From CAYVDB01 sp964450705 (GTDB lineage: Bacteria > Patescibacteriota > Minisyncoccia > Phycocordibacterales > Zambryskibacteraceae), in assembly GCA_964450705.1 (NCBI GenBank), contig CAYVDB010000009.1, positions 1-23,122 on the forward strand: a stretch of 23,122 nt of DNA. Direction: 5' to 3'. Made by a program: the position numbers and the translations under genes. This document shows positions 1-5,518 of the stretch, piece by piece (the stretch's first letter is position 1; each line of letters opens with the position of its first letter). Below the pieces are notes generated by a model. It was not told the origin of the DNA. It saw only the letters and a list, made by a program, of their open reading frames with translations, and ran no database searches.

Positions 1-42
1 AGAGCACACTTGACCCACACTCCCGTTCGCGTGCGCATAAAA

Positions 43-77
43 CCCCGCTCGCAAGGACGAAAGGGATGCGAGCGGGG
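43..77 (-). terminator. Intrinsic terminator after the XRE regulator
   Basis: A perfect 10-bp stem (43-52 with 68-77, GC-rich) encloses a 15-nt loop. Read on the minus strand it is followed by TTTTAT. It lies 44 bp beyond the stop codon of the minus-strand XRE gene, so it most likely ends that transcript. Positions 1-42 show no feature I can name. Confidence 0.75.
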
Positions 78-120
78 CTCCCTTAAGTCGTATTTATTCT
101 TAGCGGGTGTCTTTGTCATT

Positions 121-342
121 TTATTTAACGAAAAAATCTAGCGATTTTTTATAAAGTTTTGCAAACTCTTTGAGTTGCAAAACATCAAAGCGTCTCTGTC
201 CGGATTCTATTTTTGAAACATAGGATTGAGTTCTCCCAAGCTTTTCAGAGACCTCAATCTGACTTAAACCAGCGTCAAGACGTGCTTTTTTCAAGTGTTC
301 TACTATTTTCTTATGATCTTCCTGATAAATCGCTCTTGGCAT
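121..342 (-). CDS. XRE-family helix-turn-helix regulator (small, single domain)
   Basis: A 73-residue protein made almost entirely of one Cro/CI-type HTH_3 domain. The helix pattern is typical of the family: L-x-x-A-R-x-x-A-G-L-S-Q-x-E-V-S, then LGRTQSYVSKIESGQR as the recognition helix region, then a hydrophobic closing helix. It should bind an operator as a dimer, since there is no effector or protease domain. I choose ATG at 342; a GTG two codons upstream (348) is also open. A TATTAT hexamer sits 8 nt before the ATG with no Shine-Dalgarno, matching the leaderless style of other genes here. It has its own terminator and no toxin-like partner is visible, so an antitoxin role is not supported. 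The target is unknown; the inverted repeat upstream of the nuclease at 22879 is one site that could be tested. Confidence 0.85.
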   Translation of the reverse strand: MPRAIYQEDHKKIVEHLKKARLDAGLSQIEVSEKLGRTQSYVSKIESGQRRFDVLQLKEFAKLYKKSLDFFVK

Positions 343-431
343 ATACACATATAATAATATTCCATTGTGTATTATTCCAAATTGCCATATAATTAGATTG
401 CCCGACCGAGCCCCGTTTCCACATTCAATTC

Positions 432-471
432 AAAAAAAATCCCCCCAAAAAAATATGAAAAAGCATGGGGG
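432..471 (-). terminator. Terminator-like C5/G5 stem followed by T8 (minus strand)
   Basis: On the minus strand CCCCC (471-467) can pair with GGGGG (in 446-441) and is followed almost at once by eight T (439-432). The loop is long (about 20 nt) and AT-rich, so the stem is weak apart from its GC clamp. Its position suggests it ends transcripts from the 117-aa gene at 760-1113 before they reach the XRE gene. Confidence 0.5.
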
Positions 472-759
472 CAGAAACAGGGCGAGGGCGGAGCGCCGGA
501 GCGAAGCGGAGGCGCTTGGGCGTTCAGTCCGCATCGGGGTTCTCGCGAAAATATGTTCGAACTTTTTCTAACAAACACAGCAGAACTAAATGACTCTCGG
601 AGTCGAGCGGCGCGCGGAGCGCGCCGCTCGGATCGAAAAATTCCGAGGGGTATCTAAGCTTGCTGGCCGTCTCGTGTTAGAACTGTGTGGTTCATTACGG
701 AGTAAGGTTATTTTAACACTTTTTTGGAATTACGAACGAAGGGTCTCGGGCGAACAAGA
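472..759. other. Structured intergenic stretch with dense hairpins
   Basis: No convincing protein gene lies here. The stretch holds many perfect inverted repeats: 492-497 with 511-516; 592-596 with 600-604 (loop TCG); a 12-bp stem 604-615 with 619-630 (loop GGA); 680-683 with 690-693; and 695-698 with 702-705 (loop GGA). A long-range match pairs 566-573 with 675-682. It is much richer in G+C than the flanking genes in places. It lies within the possible 3' region of the minus-strand 117-aa gene, ahead of the terminator at 432-471, but could also be read on the plus strand, where T6 follows at 720-725. I cannot assign it to a known RNA family. It may be a structured RNA or a dispersed intergenic repeat. 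Confidence 0.4.
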
Positions 760-1113
760 TTACAGGTATCCTTTTAATTGTTCTGTAGTTTCTTCTATGA
801 AATCCTGGTCAGGGTTTTCTTTTTTTGTTTCGTCGTATATAGAAGTTAAACAATGTATTGCATCCAAGACATTATTATTAGGTCGACTTCCAAATCTTGT
901 TTCTATAAAATGAGACAGATCATTATTTTCAATTGCTTCCAAAACTGCTGTTCTGTCCTCCGACAATTGCTTTTTCTCATCATCAGTCCATTCTCCACCT
1001 AAAGTTGCTCTCATTTGGATAGTTTGGAACAAATCGCTTCCTTTTAGAAGATTCTCAACAAGGCTTCTAAAATCTGGTTTTGATTCCATCCCCATCATTC
1101 CTTCTTGACTCAT
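760..1113 (-). CDS. Hypothetical acidic 117-aa protein
   Basis: I do not recognise the family. The product is hydrophilic, acidic and predicted mostly helical, with no membrane segment, signal peptide or cysteine cluster (a single Cys). The start is uncertain: Met occurs at residues 1, 6, 7 and 9, and an AGAAGG stretch inside the first codons could act as a Shine-Dalgarno for Met7 or Met9, while nothing SD-like precedes Met1. Codon use and A+T content resemble the surrounding housekeeping genes, which favours a resident gene over a recent import. It is downstream of tRNA-Gln on the same strand with a gap of about 50 bp. The shortness and lack of motifs leave function open. Confidence 0.6.
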   Translation of the reverse strand: MSQEGMMGMESKPDFRSLVENLLKGSDLFQTIQMRATLGGEWTDDEKKQLSEDRTAVLEAIENNDLSHFIETRFGSRPNNNVLDAIHCLTSIYDETKKENPDQDFIEETTEQLKGYL

Positions 1114-1165
1114 ATAAATTTAAATTATTTTTATTAAAACTGTGCGTCTCGAGCGCTGCACGAGT

Positions 1166-1239
1166 TGGCTGCCGGTCAGGGACTCGAACCCCAATACCCT
1201 CCTCCAAAGGGAGGTGTCCTACCATTAGACGAACCGGCA
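1166..1239 (-). tRNA. tRNA-Gln (anticodon TTG), CCA encoded
   Basis: A full cloverleaf reads on the minus strand: acceptor TGCCGGT/ACCGGCA, D arm GTC/GAC, anticodon stem CCTCC/GGAGG around loop CTTTGGA (anticodon TTG), and a T arm with TTCGAGT. The weak U1-A72 pair and discriminator G73 fit glutamine identity. The 3' end reads GCCA, so CCA is encoded (1166-1168), unlike the other three tRNAs in the window. It lies 55 bp downstream of dnaX on the same strand. Confidence 0.95.
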
Positions 1240-1294
1240 AATTATTTGAGTTAGCTTATCAAAAGAAACGCAAAAAAAGAACCCCGCACCGTAC

Positions 1295-2344
1295 TTAAAC
1301 TTTCTTTTCAAAAAAGCGAATAAAGAAAAGCTCAATAGGAAGAACGGGCTCGAAGGACTTCCCCATTTCCCCATATGCAGATAAAAGTCCGGAAAGAAGA
1401 GCTGAAGATATCCCTGTATTTTCTTTTAGAATGGATTCGAGTTCATCAATATCTTCTGAAGTGAGTACGTCTTTTAGAAAGCTCTTTGCATCAGACGTAC
1501 TTTTCAGAAGAAGCGCGAAGCGTAATTGCTCAAGTAGTAACTTAATAAATATTTTCATGTCACCTCCAGTATGAAGCGCTTCATGTAAAACTTTGAGGGC
1601 ATCATCTTCGTTACTTAAAGAAAGCGCTCGAAGACACCTGATGACAAGCTCTCTTTTTGGCGCTCCTGTTACCAGCTCTACTTCTTCCAAAGATATTTTT
1701 TTATCAGAGCTGAAAGATAATACCTTCTCAAGCATTCCATTCATATCTCGAAAAGACCCGTCACCTAAAAGCGCGATTAGTTCAGCTGCTTTTGGATCAA
1801 GAATTACTCCTTCATTTTTTGCGTTTACGATGGCGAGATCTTTGAGATCTTTTCTTGATGGTTTTCGAAATTGAAATACCTGACATCTAGAAAGAACTGT
1901 CTCTGGGACCTTATCAAGCTCAGTTGTTGCAAGCATAAAAATCACATGCTCTGGAGGCTCTTCGAGAGTTTTCAAAAAAGCATTCCACGCTTCTTTGGTA
2001 AGCATGTGCGCTTCATCAACAATATAAATCTTATATCGAGATTCAAACGGGAGAGTGTGCACTGATTCACGAATACTTCGTACATCATCAATGCCTCTAT
2101 TTGATGCCGCATCAATTTCATAAACATCAATATCTGCAGTTTCAAGTTCTTTGGCAACAATGCGAGCAATAGAAGTTTTGCCTGTGCCTCGAGATCCTGC
2201 AAAAAGATACGCGTGCGAAACGTTGCCAAGCTTAATTGCTCCTTCCAAAACCTTCACAATGTGATCTTGGCCAACAATATCTTTAAACGTTCGCGGACGA
2301 TATTTTCGGTAAAGGGCGACGTGTCTCTCTTCAGTCTTTTTCAT
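1295..2344 (-). CDS. dnaX: DNA polymerase III clamp-loader subunit (DnaX, gamma-like short form)
   Basis: This is the AAA+ ATPase of the clamp loader, which opens the sliding clamp and places it on primed DNA. It begins with the family signature YRKYRPRTFKDIVGQ, then Walker A GSRGTGKT (about residue 50), Walker B VDEAH, and the sensor/arginine-finger region LATTELDKVPETVLSRCQVF, followed by helical domains II and III. At about 349 residues it is gamma-sized: the long tau C-terminus that binds polymerase and helicase is absent. The four-cysteine zinc module normally found between Walker A and the EIDAASNRGIDD motif is also missing, with only about ten residues there. I use ATG at 2344; a TTG two codons upstream is open. 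A TATAAT lies 8 nt before the ATG with no Shine-Dalgarno, so the message is probably leaderless. tRNA-Gln follows on the same strand. Confidence 0.95.
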   Translation of the reverse strand: MKKTEERHVALYRKYRPRTFKDIVGQDHIVKVLEGAIKLGNVSHAYLFAGSRGTGKTSIARIVAKELETADIDVYEIDAASNRGIDDVRSIRESVHTLPFESRYKIYIVDEAHMLTKEAWNAFLKTLEEPPEHVIFMLATTELDKVPETVLSRCQVFQFRKPSRKDLKDLAIVNAKNEGVILDPKAAELIALLGDGSFRDMNGMLEKVLSFSSDKKISLEEVELVTGAPKRELVIRCLRALSLSNEDDALKVLHEALHTGGDMKIFIKLLLEQLRFALLLKSTSDAKSFLKDVLTSEDIDELESILKENTGISSALLSGLLSAYGEMGKSFEPVLPIELFFIRFFEKKV

Positions 2345-2352
2345 GTACAAGC

Positions 2353-2358
2353 ATTATA
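2353..2358 (-). promoter_or_regulatory. -10 box (TATAAT) of dnaX, 8 nt from ATG
   Basis: A consensus TATAAT reads on the minus strand 8 nt before the dnaX ATG, placing the expected transcription start within a nucleotide or two of the start codon. No good -35 is seen: 17 nt upstream is a T-rich stretch that is also the U-tract of the terminator at 2388-2418. The upstream gene's terminator and this promoter therefore abut. Confidence 0.6.
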
Positions 2359-2387
2359 TAAGAAAAGGTTTTTTAAGAAAAAGAAAA

Positions 2388-2418
2388 CCCCCATCCTTCG
2401 ACAAGCTCAGGATGGGGG
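2388..2418 (-). terminator. Intrinsic terminator of the Ig-domain lipoprotein
   Basis: A 9-bp stem CCCCCATCC/GGATGGGGG (2388-2396 with 2410-2418) has loop TTCGACAAGCTCA. On the minus strand it is followed by TTTTCTTTTT. It lies 11 bp after the lipoprotein stop codon. The same 13-nt loop, with one change, occurs in the terminator at 22148-22192. Confidence 0.85.
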
Positions 2419-2429
2419 TCGACACTTCT

Positions 2430-4478
2430 CTACTTCTTCAAGATTGTAACAAGCGAACTCGCCTCGAGAGGCAAAAGTCGCCCGTCACTTGCCCTGGCTA
2501 AGCCAATAGTGCGAGCAATTACCTGGAACCTTACATCTGCGGTGGTCGATTCAGCGAGAATCTCCACCTTGCAACCAGTTGTCGCAACGGTGACCTTTGC
2601 GTAGAGCGCGTTCGTACTCTCGCACTCAAACGCCCTAGTGACTCCTTCGTCAGCCACGACAACCACCAAAAACTCCTGGCTTTCACCCTTCTTCAGAGTG
2701 TCGGTCTTTGGGGTGATGGTGATTGAACGGACATACTTCCCGTCCTGAGGAGGGGGCTCTTCCCGCTCCACGACACGAATGTCGATGGAGTTGGTAGAGG
2801 TGTGCAATCCGTTCGTACTCACACAGGTGTACGACACCCGATAGAGTCCGGGCTGAGGAAAACCGATCTCGGAAGTAAAGAGCGCGGTCGGCTTGGAACC
2901 CGTCCACAGCGGAATCGCTGGAGACGAGCTTGCCGAACACGACTTTGCTCCAAGAGCTTCGCCAGAGACAAAGACTCCCTGGTTCACGAACGCAGTCGAG
3001 CGATTGGCCGCGAAGCGGACAACCATCTCGGTTTCCTTGGGCGGAACTAGCGCTTCAGTAACGAAGATCGTCGTTGAAGCACTTGTCGTTCCACCAGGAC
3101 CCACACAAGTAACCAGAAGAGTGTAGGTTCCAATGGCAAGGCCCGACAGGGTCTGCGTACCAGAGACTGCAGCGCTTCCGTTCCAAGCACTGATCGCCGG
3201 CGTTGCCGACTTCGTGCACGATGTAGTGTTCTGGGAATTCCACGTCACCGCGGTCGTGCCACCAACTTCAAACCTTGATGGGTTCGAAACGATGGTACTG
3301 GTCGGGTTCGGTGCAGGTGGGGGCGCAGTAGCAACAACTTGAATTGTCGTAGAAGCGCTCGTTGGTCCACCGGGACCGTTACAGGCAATGAAGACCGTGT
3401 AGGTTCCAATGGCAAGGCCCGACAGGGTCTGCGTACCAGAGACTGCAGCGCTTCCGTTCCAAGCACTGATCGCCGGCGTTGCCGACTTCGTGCACGATGT
3501 AGTGTTCTGGGAATCCCACCTTACCGATGTTGTACCGCCTACCACGAAGATCGAGGGTATGGCAACGATGGAACTCGAAGAACTTGGTCCAGGAGGAGGT
3601 GGAGCTGCAACGACTTCAAGAGTCGTTGTAACTGAAACCGTACCACCTGCACCTGTGCAAGACTGGGTCAGATTGTACCGACCCACCGGAAGTCCGACGA
3701 GATTCTGAGACCCTGAGGTTACAGAAACACCGGACCATGCTGGGATAGCTGGCAAAGACGTACGCATACAGGTCGCCGTACCTACCGAAGACCATTCGGC
3801 CTTCGAACTATCTCCAACAACAATCTGCGCAGGCTTGGTAAAGAAGGTGAGGGTCGGGCTTGGGATCGCATCCGGTACCTTGGACACGACAACCACAATA
3901 CGACCAGACTTGGCCGTATCAGCGGCCGCCCGTGCGCGAACACCAGAGATACCCGGAGAAACTCCAGTGATCTCGCCCGTGTTAGACACGGTCGCAATCG
4001 CAGGAGTCTCGCTCGTCCAAAGGACAGAGAGAGAAATCCCAGGTTCACCAGAAACCGCAGCTGAAGCTCGGGACTTGTCGCCAACGTAGAGACGCATCGT
4101 ATCGGGCGCCACCACAATGGTCGTAGAAAGCTTGGATCGCTCCCTAACAACAACTTTGGCAGTAGCCTCCTTCGAAACACGCCCTTCACAACAGGCTACC
4201 TTGACAGTGATGTTCGTCTCGCCAACCGCAACACCAGCGATGATGCCGGTATTCGAAACAGTAGCGATCTGAACTGCACTCGACGTCCAGGTAACAGAAC
4301 TGACCTTGGCGTCGTTCGGCTGCCAGGCAGCCGCAAGCTGTTTCGCCTGACCGACAAAGATCGTATCAGGTGAAATGGAAACTGAGACCACCGGATCCGG
4401 ACACGGAGCGGTGATCTCTCTTGCGCTACAAGCCACAAGGGCAAGAGCGACAAGAGACGATCCAAACAACTTCCTCAT
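2430..4478 (-). CDS. Surface lipoprotein with tandem bacterial Ig-like domains
   Basis: A 682-residue exported protein. The N-terminus MRKLF..SLVALALVAC is a type II signal with lipobox LVAC, so Cys17 would be lipidated and the protein held on the outer face of the membrane. Two BIG_2-like domains follow (about 30-110 and 118-200, each with the W-T-S-x-x-x-x-I-A-T-V-S-N-T-G-x-I-x-G-V pattern). Then come four Ig-like repeats (about 208-570) with a W-x-S core, one cysteine pair each and a GPGG-type turn, ending in an unrelated beta-rich domain. Proline-rich linkers separate the repeats. I choose ATG 4478 over an upstream open stretch because GGAGG lies 5 nt before it and the lipobox then fits. 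Likely role: adhesion or cell-surface display, inferred from the fold only. It is GC-richer than neighbouring core genes and two middle repeats share a 118-bp perfect duplication. Confidence 0.85.
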   Translation of the reverse strand: MRKLFGSSLVALALVACSAREITAPCPDPVVSVSISPDTIFVGQAKQLAAAWQPNDAKVSSVTWTSSAVQIATVSNTGIIAGVAVGETNITVKVACCEGRVSKEATAKVVVRERSKLSTTIVVAPDTMRLYVGDKSRASAAVSGEPGISLSVLWTSETPAIATVSNTGEITGVSPGISGVRARAAADTAKSGRIVVVVSKVPDAIPSPTLTFFTKPAQIVVGDSSKAEWSSVGTATCMRTSLPAIPAWSGVSVTSGSQNLVGLPVGRYNLTQSCTGAGGTVSVTTTLEVVAAPPPPGPSSSSSIVAIPSIFVVGGTTSVRWDSQNTTSCTKSATPAISAWNGSAAVSGTQTLSGLAIGTYTVFIACNGPGGPTSASTTIQVVATAPPPAPNPTSTIVSNPSRFEVGGTTAVTWNSQNTTSCTKSATPAISAWNGSAAVSGTQTLSGLAIGTYTLLVTCVGPGGTTSASTTIFVTEALVPPKETEMVVRFAANRSTAFVNQGVFVSGEALGAKSCSASSSPAIPLWTGSKPTALFTSEIGFPQPGLYRVSYTCVSTNGLHTSTNSIDIRVVEREEPPPQDGKYVRSITITPKTDTLKKGESQEFLVVVVADEGVTRAFECESTNALYAKVTVATTGCKVEILAESTTADVRFQVIARTIGLARASDGRLLPLEASSLVTILKK
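3121..3238 (-). repeat. 118-bp perfect direct repeat, copy 1 (Ig domain)
   Basis: Positions 3121-3238 are identical to 3397-3514, with a period of 276 bp (92 codons, one Ig domain). The repeat stays in frame and encodes the core of two adjacent Ig-like domains of the lipoprotein. Confidence 0.95.
3397..3514 (-). repeat. 118-bp perfect direct repeat, copy 2 (Ig domain)
   Basis: Second copy of the repeat at 3121-3238. Flanking parts of the two domains differ, so identity is confined to this block. That points to recent duplication or gene conversion rather than selection on protein sequence alone. Confidence 0.95.
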
Positions 4479-4739
4479 GTGTGCCTCCAAGAAAAGATGA
4501 ATGCGAAGTAGAGAAATGTCAGGGTACACGTTCCGTCACATACCCTGCCATAAAGAGCCTACAATGTCAATCTGTTTTTTAACAATTCAAGTATCAAAAA
4601 TTATAATCGATTCCTATTTTAAATAGTTTGTAGATTTTTGTTTATAGGATTTATAGAGATACAAAAATAATTCACGATCGTGAATTATTGTTTTACGCTT
4701 TATCTAAGTTACACACTTTATAAATTTTATAAAAAGGAA
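4479..4739. other. Leader of the lipoprotein gene and AT-rich gap
   Basis: No protein gene is visible. The minus-strand leader of the lipoprotein includes a strong SD (GGAGG, 4484-4488) and a 7-bp hairpin CAGGGTA/TACCCTG (4520-4526 with 4541-4547). A TTGACA occurs upstream, but no matching -10 at normal spacing was found. The remaining stretch, about 4550-4735, is very A+T-rich and contains the palindrome at 4666-4689 and a TATAAT (minus, near 4600). Confidence 0.5.
4666..4689. repeat. 24-bp perfect palindrome with CACGATCGTG core
   Basis: Every base from 4666 to 4689 pairs with its mirror partner around 4677/4678. The arms are AT-rich around the core CACGATCGTG. The same 10-bp core lies in a 32-bp palindrome at 19735-19766 upstream of parB. 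Having no loop and few GC pairs, it resembles a site for a dimeric DNA-binding protein more than a typical terminator. Confidence 0.8.
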
Positions 4740-4766
4740 AGCCCCGTAACGTACAGTTACGGGGCT
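4740..4766 (-). terminator. Intrinsic terminator after the 41-aa ORF
   Basis: An 11-bp stem AGCCCCGTAAC/GTTACGGGGCT with loop GTACA is followed on the minus strand by TTCCTTTTTAT. It lies 29 bp beyond the stop of the 41-aa gene. Confidence 0.85.
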
Positions 4767-4795
4767 GACCAGAGGTCGCCCCAGCTCTTCTTGAG

Positions 4796-4921
4796 CTAGA
4801 GGCGCCGGACGCCGGTTGCTCCGGGAGCCATGTTCGCCGCGAACGTCGCCGTGATCACGGTGTCCGCCGCCTTGTGCTTCATCGCGATGCCTTCGGTCTG
4901 CCGCCGGGTGCGTCTGGTCAT
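4796..4921 (-). CDS. Small GC-rich 41-aa orphan protein
   Basis: The minus strand reads MTRRTRRQTEGIAMKHKAAD and continues for 21 more residues, ending GVRRL and a TAG stop. The peptide is basic at both ends with an alanine-rich middle, and I recognise no family. Support for translation is contextual: GGAGGAG lies 6 nt before the ATG, a plausible promoter lies about 65 bp upstream, and a strong terminator follows. Direct counting gives 86 G+C of 126 bases (about 68%), far above the surrounding core genes. A longer minus-strand frame covering 4704-5012 overlaps it in another phase but lacks a ribosome-binding site. The leader resembles that of the lipoprotein gene (GGAGG followed by CACACATG). 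It could be a small DNA- or RNA-binding peptide, but that is a guess from charge only. Confidence 0.55.
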   Translation of the reverse strand: MTRRTRRQTEGIAMKHKAADTVITATFAANMAPGATGVRRL

Positions 4922-4980
4922 GTGTGTCTCCTCCGCCGTAGGGAGTGAGAGGTGAAAGAGCTACCCAAACTACGGGTACT
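4922..4980 (-). promoter_or_regulatory. Structured leader of the 41-aa gene with two exclusive stems
   Basis: The predicted leader can form TACCC/GGGTA (4962-4966 with 4974-4978) or CCGTAG/CTACGG (4936-4941 with 4970-4975). The two share bases 4974-4975, so they cannot coexist. The second brings pairing close to the SD (GGAGGAG, about 4928-4934). ACGGGTACT (4972-4980) recurs exactly at 16301-16309 in the leader of the coiled-coil gene. Confidence 0.4.
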
Positions 4981-4984
4981 CCTA

Positions 4985-5012
4985 AATGTATCAAATATAG
5001 AAAATTAATCAA
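4985..5012 (-). promoter_or_regulatory. Promoter of the 41-aa gene
   Basis: On the minus strand TTGATT (5012-5007), a 16-nt spacer and TACATT (4990-4985) preceded by TGA form a plausible extended -10 promoter. The predicted start near 4978 gives a leader of about 57 nt beginning with the GTACCC motif. Confidence 0.5.
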
Positions 5013-5051
5013 TCCCCTTATTTTTACATGGGGATAATACTTATTACGTAT

Positions 5052-5079
5052 AAGGGCGAGACCGTATGGTCTCGCCCTT
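5052..5079. terminator. 12-bp hairpin after the 118-aa gene
   Basis: AAGGGCGAGACC (5052-5063) pairs perfectly with 5068-5079 around loop GTAT. It lies 11 bp past the minus-strand stop at 5091. The following minus-strand tract is AT-rich but has only two consecutive T, so termination may be partial. Confidence 0.65.
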
Positions 5080-5090
5080 TGCTTCTACCC

Positions 5091-5447
5091 TCAGTGCGAA
5101 CACTGACCCAGAAGAGCCTCGGTCTGGCGCGCGAAGAGCAGATTCTCAGCCTCTTCCTGAGAAGGCCGATGCTCGTGGAAACCGAAGATCGGAGCCGCTA
5201 CTCGATGCTCTGCAGAAACCCAGAGAGGAGACACTTCGAGCGCGTCTTCTTCCGCGTCTTCTTCGGCCACATCCGAATCAGGTTGGGGGACAATCATGTC
5301 ACCCACGAATCGAATGTGCTCTGTTACTGGTTCGGGCGCATCGGGGTCGATCCCTCTGATGGCCCCGAGTCGCAGATCTCTCTTGATGATAGAATCCACA
5401 GCTTGTTCTGTCCCCTGCATTGATCCCCGCCTGTTACGGTGTGACAT
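5091..5447 (-). CDS. Hypothetical acidic 118-aa protein
   Basis: I do not recognise the family. The N-terminus is basic (MSHRNRRGS), and the middle carries a strongly acidic run (DSDVAEEDAEEDALE) that suggests a flexible, possibly disordered region. There is no signal peptide or membrane segment and only one cysteine near the end. The start is supported by GGAGAAG 4 nt before the ATG and by a good promoter at 5489-5518. It is GC-richer than neighbouring core genes and is one of three consecutive minus-strand cassettes (118 aa, 41 aa, lipoprotein), each closed by its own hairpin. The plus-strand frames over it lack ribosome-binding sites. Function unknown. Confidence 0.65.
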   Translation of the reverse strand: MSHRNRRGSMQGTEQAVDSIIKRDLRLGAIRGIDPDAPEPVTEHIRFVGDMIVPQPDSDVAEEDAEEDALEVSPLWVSAEHRVAAPIFGFHEHRPSQEEAENLLFARQTEALLGQCSH

Positions 5448-5488
5448 GCTTCTTCTCCCGGTAGGGTGAAATGTTCAAGTACCCTTTT

Positions 5489-5518
5489 ATTATACCACAT
5501 CTAGATTTCCTTTGTCTA
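5489..5518 (-). promoter_or_regulatory. Promoter of the 118-aa gene, embedded in the end of dus
   Basis: TAGACA (5518-5513), 18-nt spacer, TATAAT (5494-5489) with TGG upstream (extended -10) read on the minus strand. The dus stop codon TAA lies inside the -10. The expected start falls near 5482, giving a leader of about 35 nt that begins with GGGTAC and can pair 5463-5467 with 5481-5485. Confidence 0.7.

Noticed and set aside
365..578. Overlapping open frames on both strands (68 and 61 codons)
   Set aside because: Low-complexity, arginine/proline-rich translations of GC-rich hairpin DNA; no start signals.
590..913. Plus-strand open frame of 107 codons
   Set aside because: Covers the hairpin-dense stretch and the antisense of the 117-aa gene; no SD or promoter and no recognisable domain.
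2802..3708. Several plus-strand open frames of 77-99 codons inside the lipoprotein gene
   Set aside because: Antisense shadows of a GC-rich repetitive gene; repeated frames arise from the 118-bp duplication.
3782..4465. Minus-strand frames in other phases of the lipoprotein
   Set aside because: Leucine/arginine-rich frame-shift translations without ribosome-binding sites.
4704..5012. 102-codon minus-strand frame
   Set aside because: Runs through a promoter, leader and terminator; the 41-aa ORF in another phase has the SD.
5028..5423. Plus-strand frames over the 118-aa gene
   Set aside because: No SD; promoter, SD and terminator signals support the minus strand.
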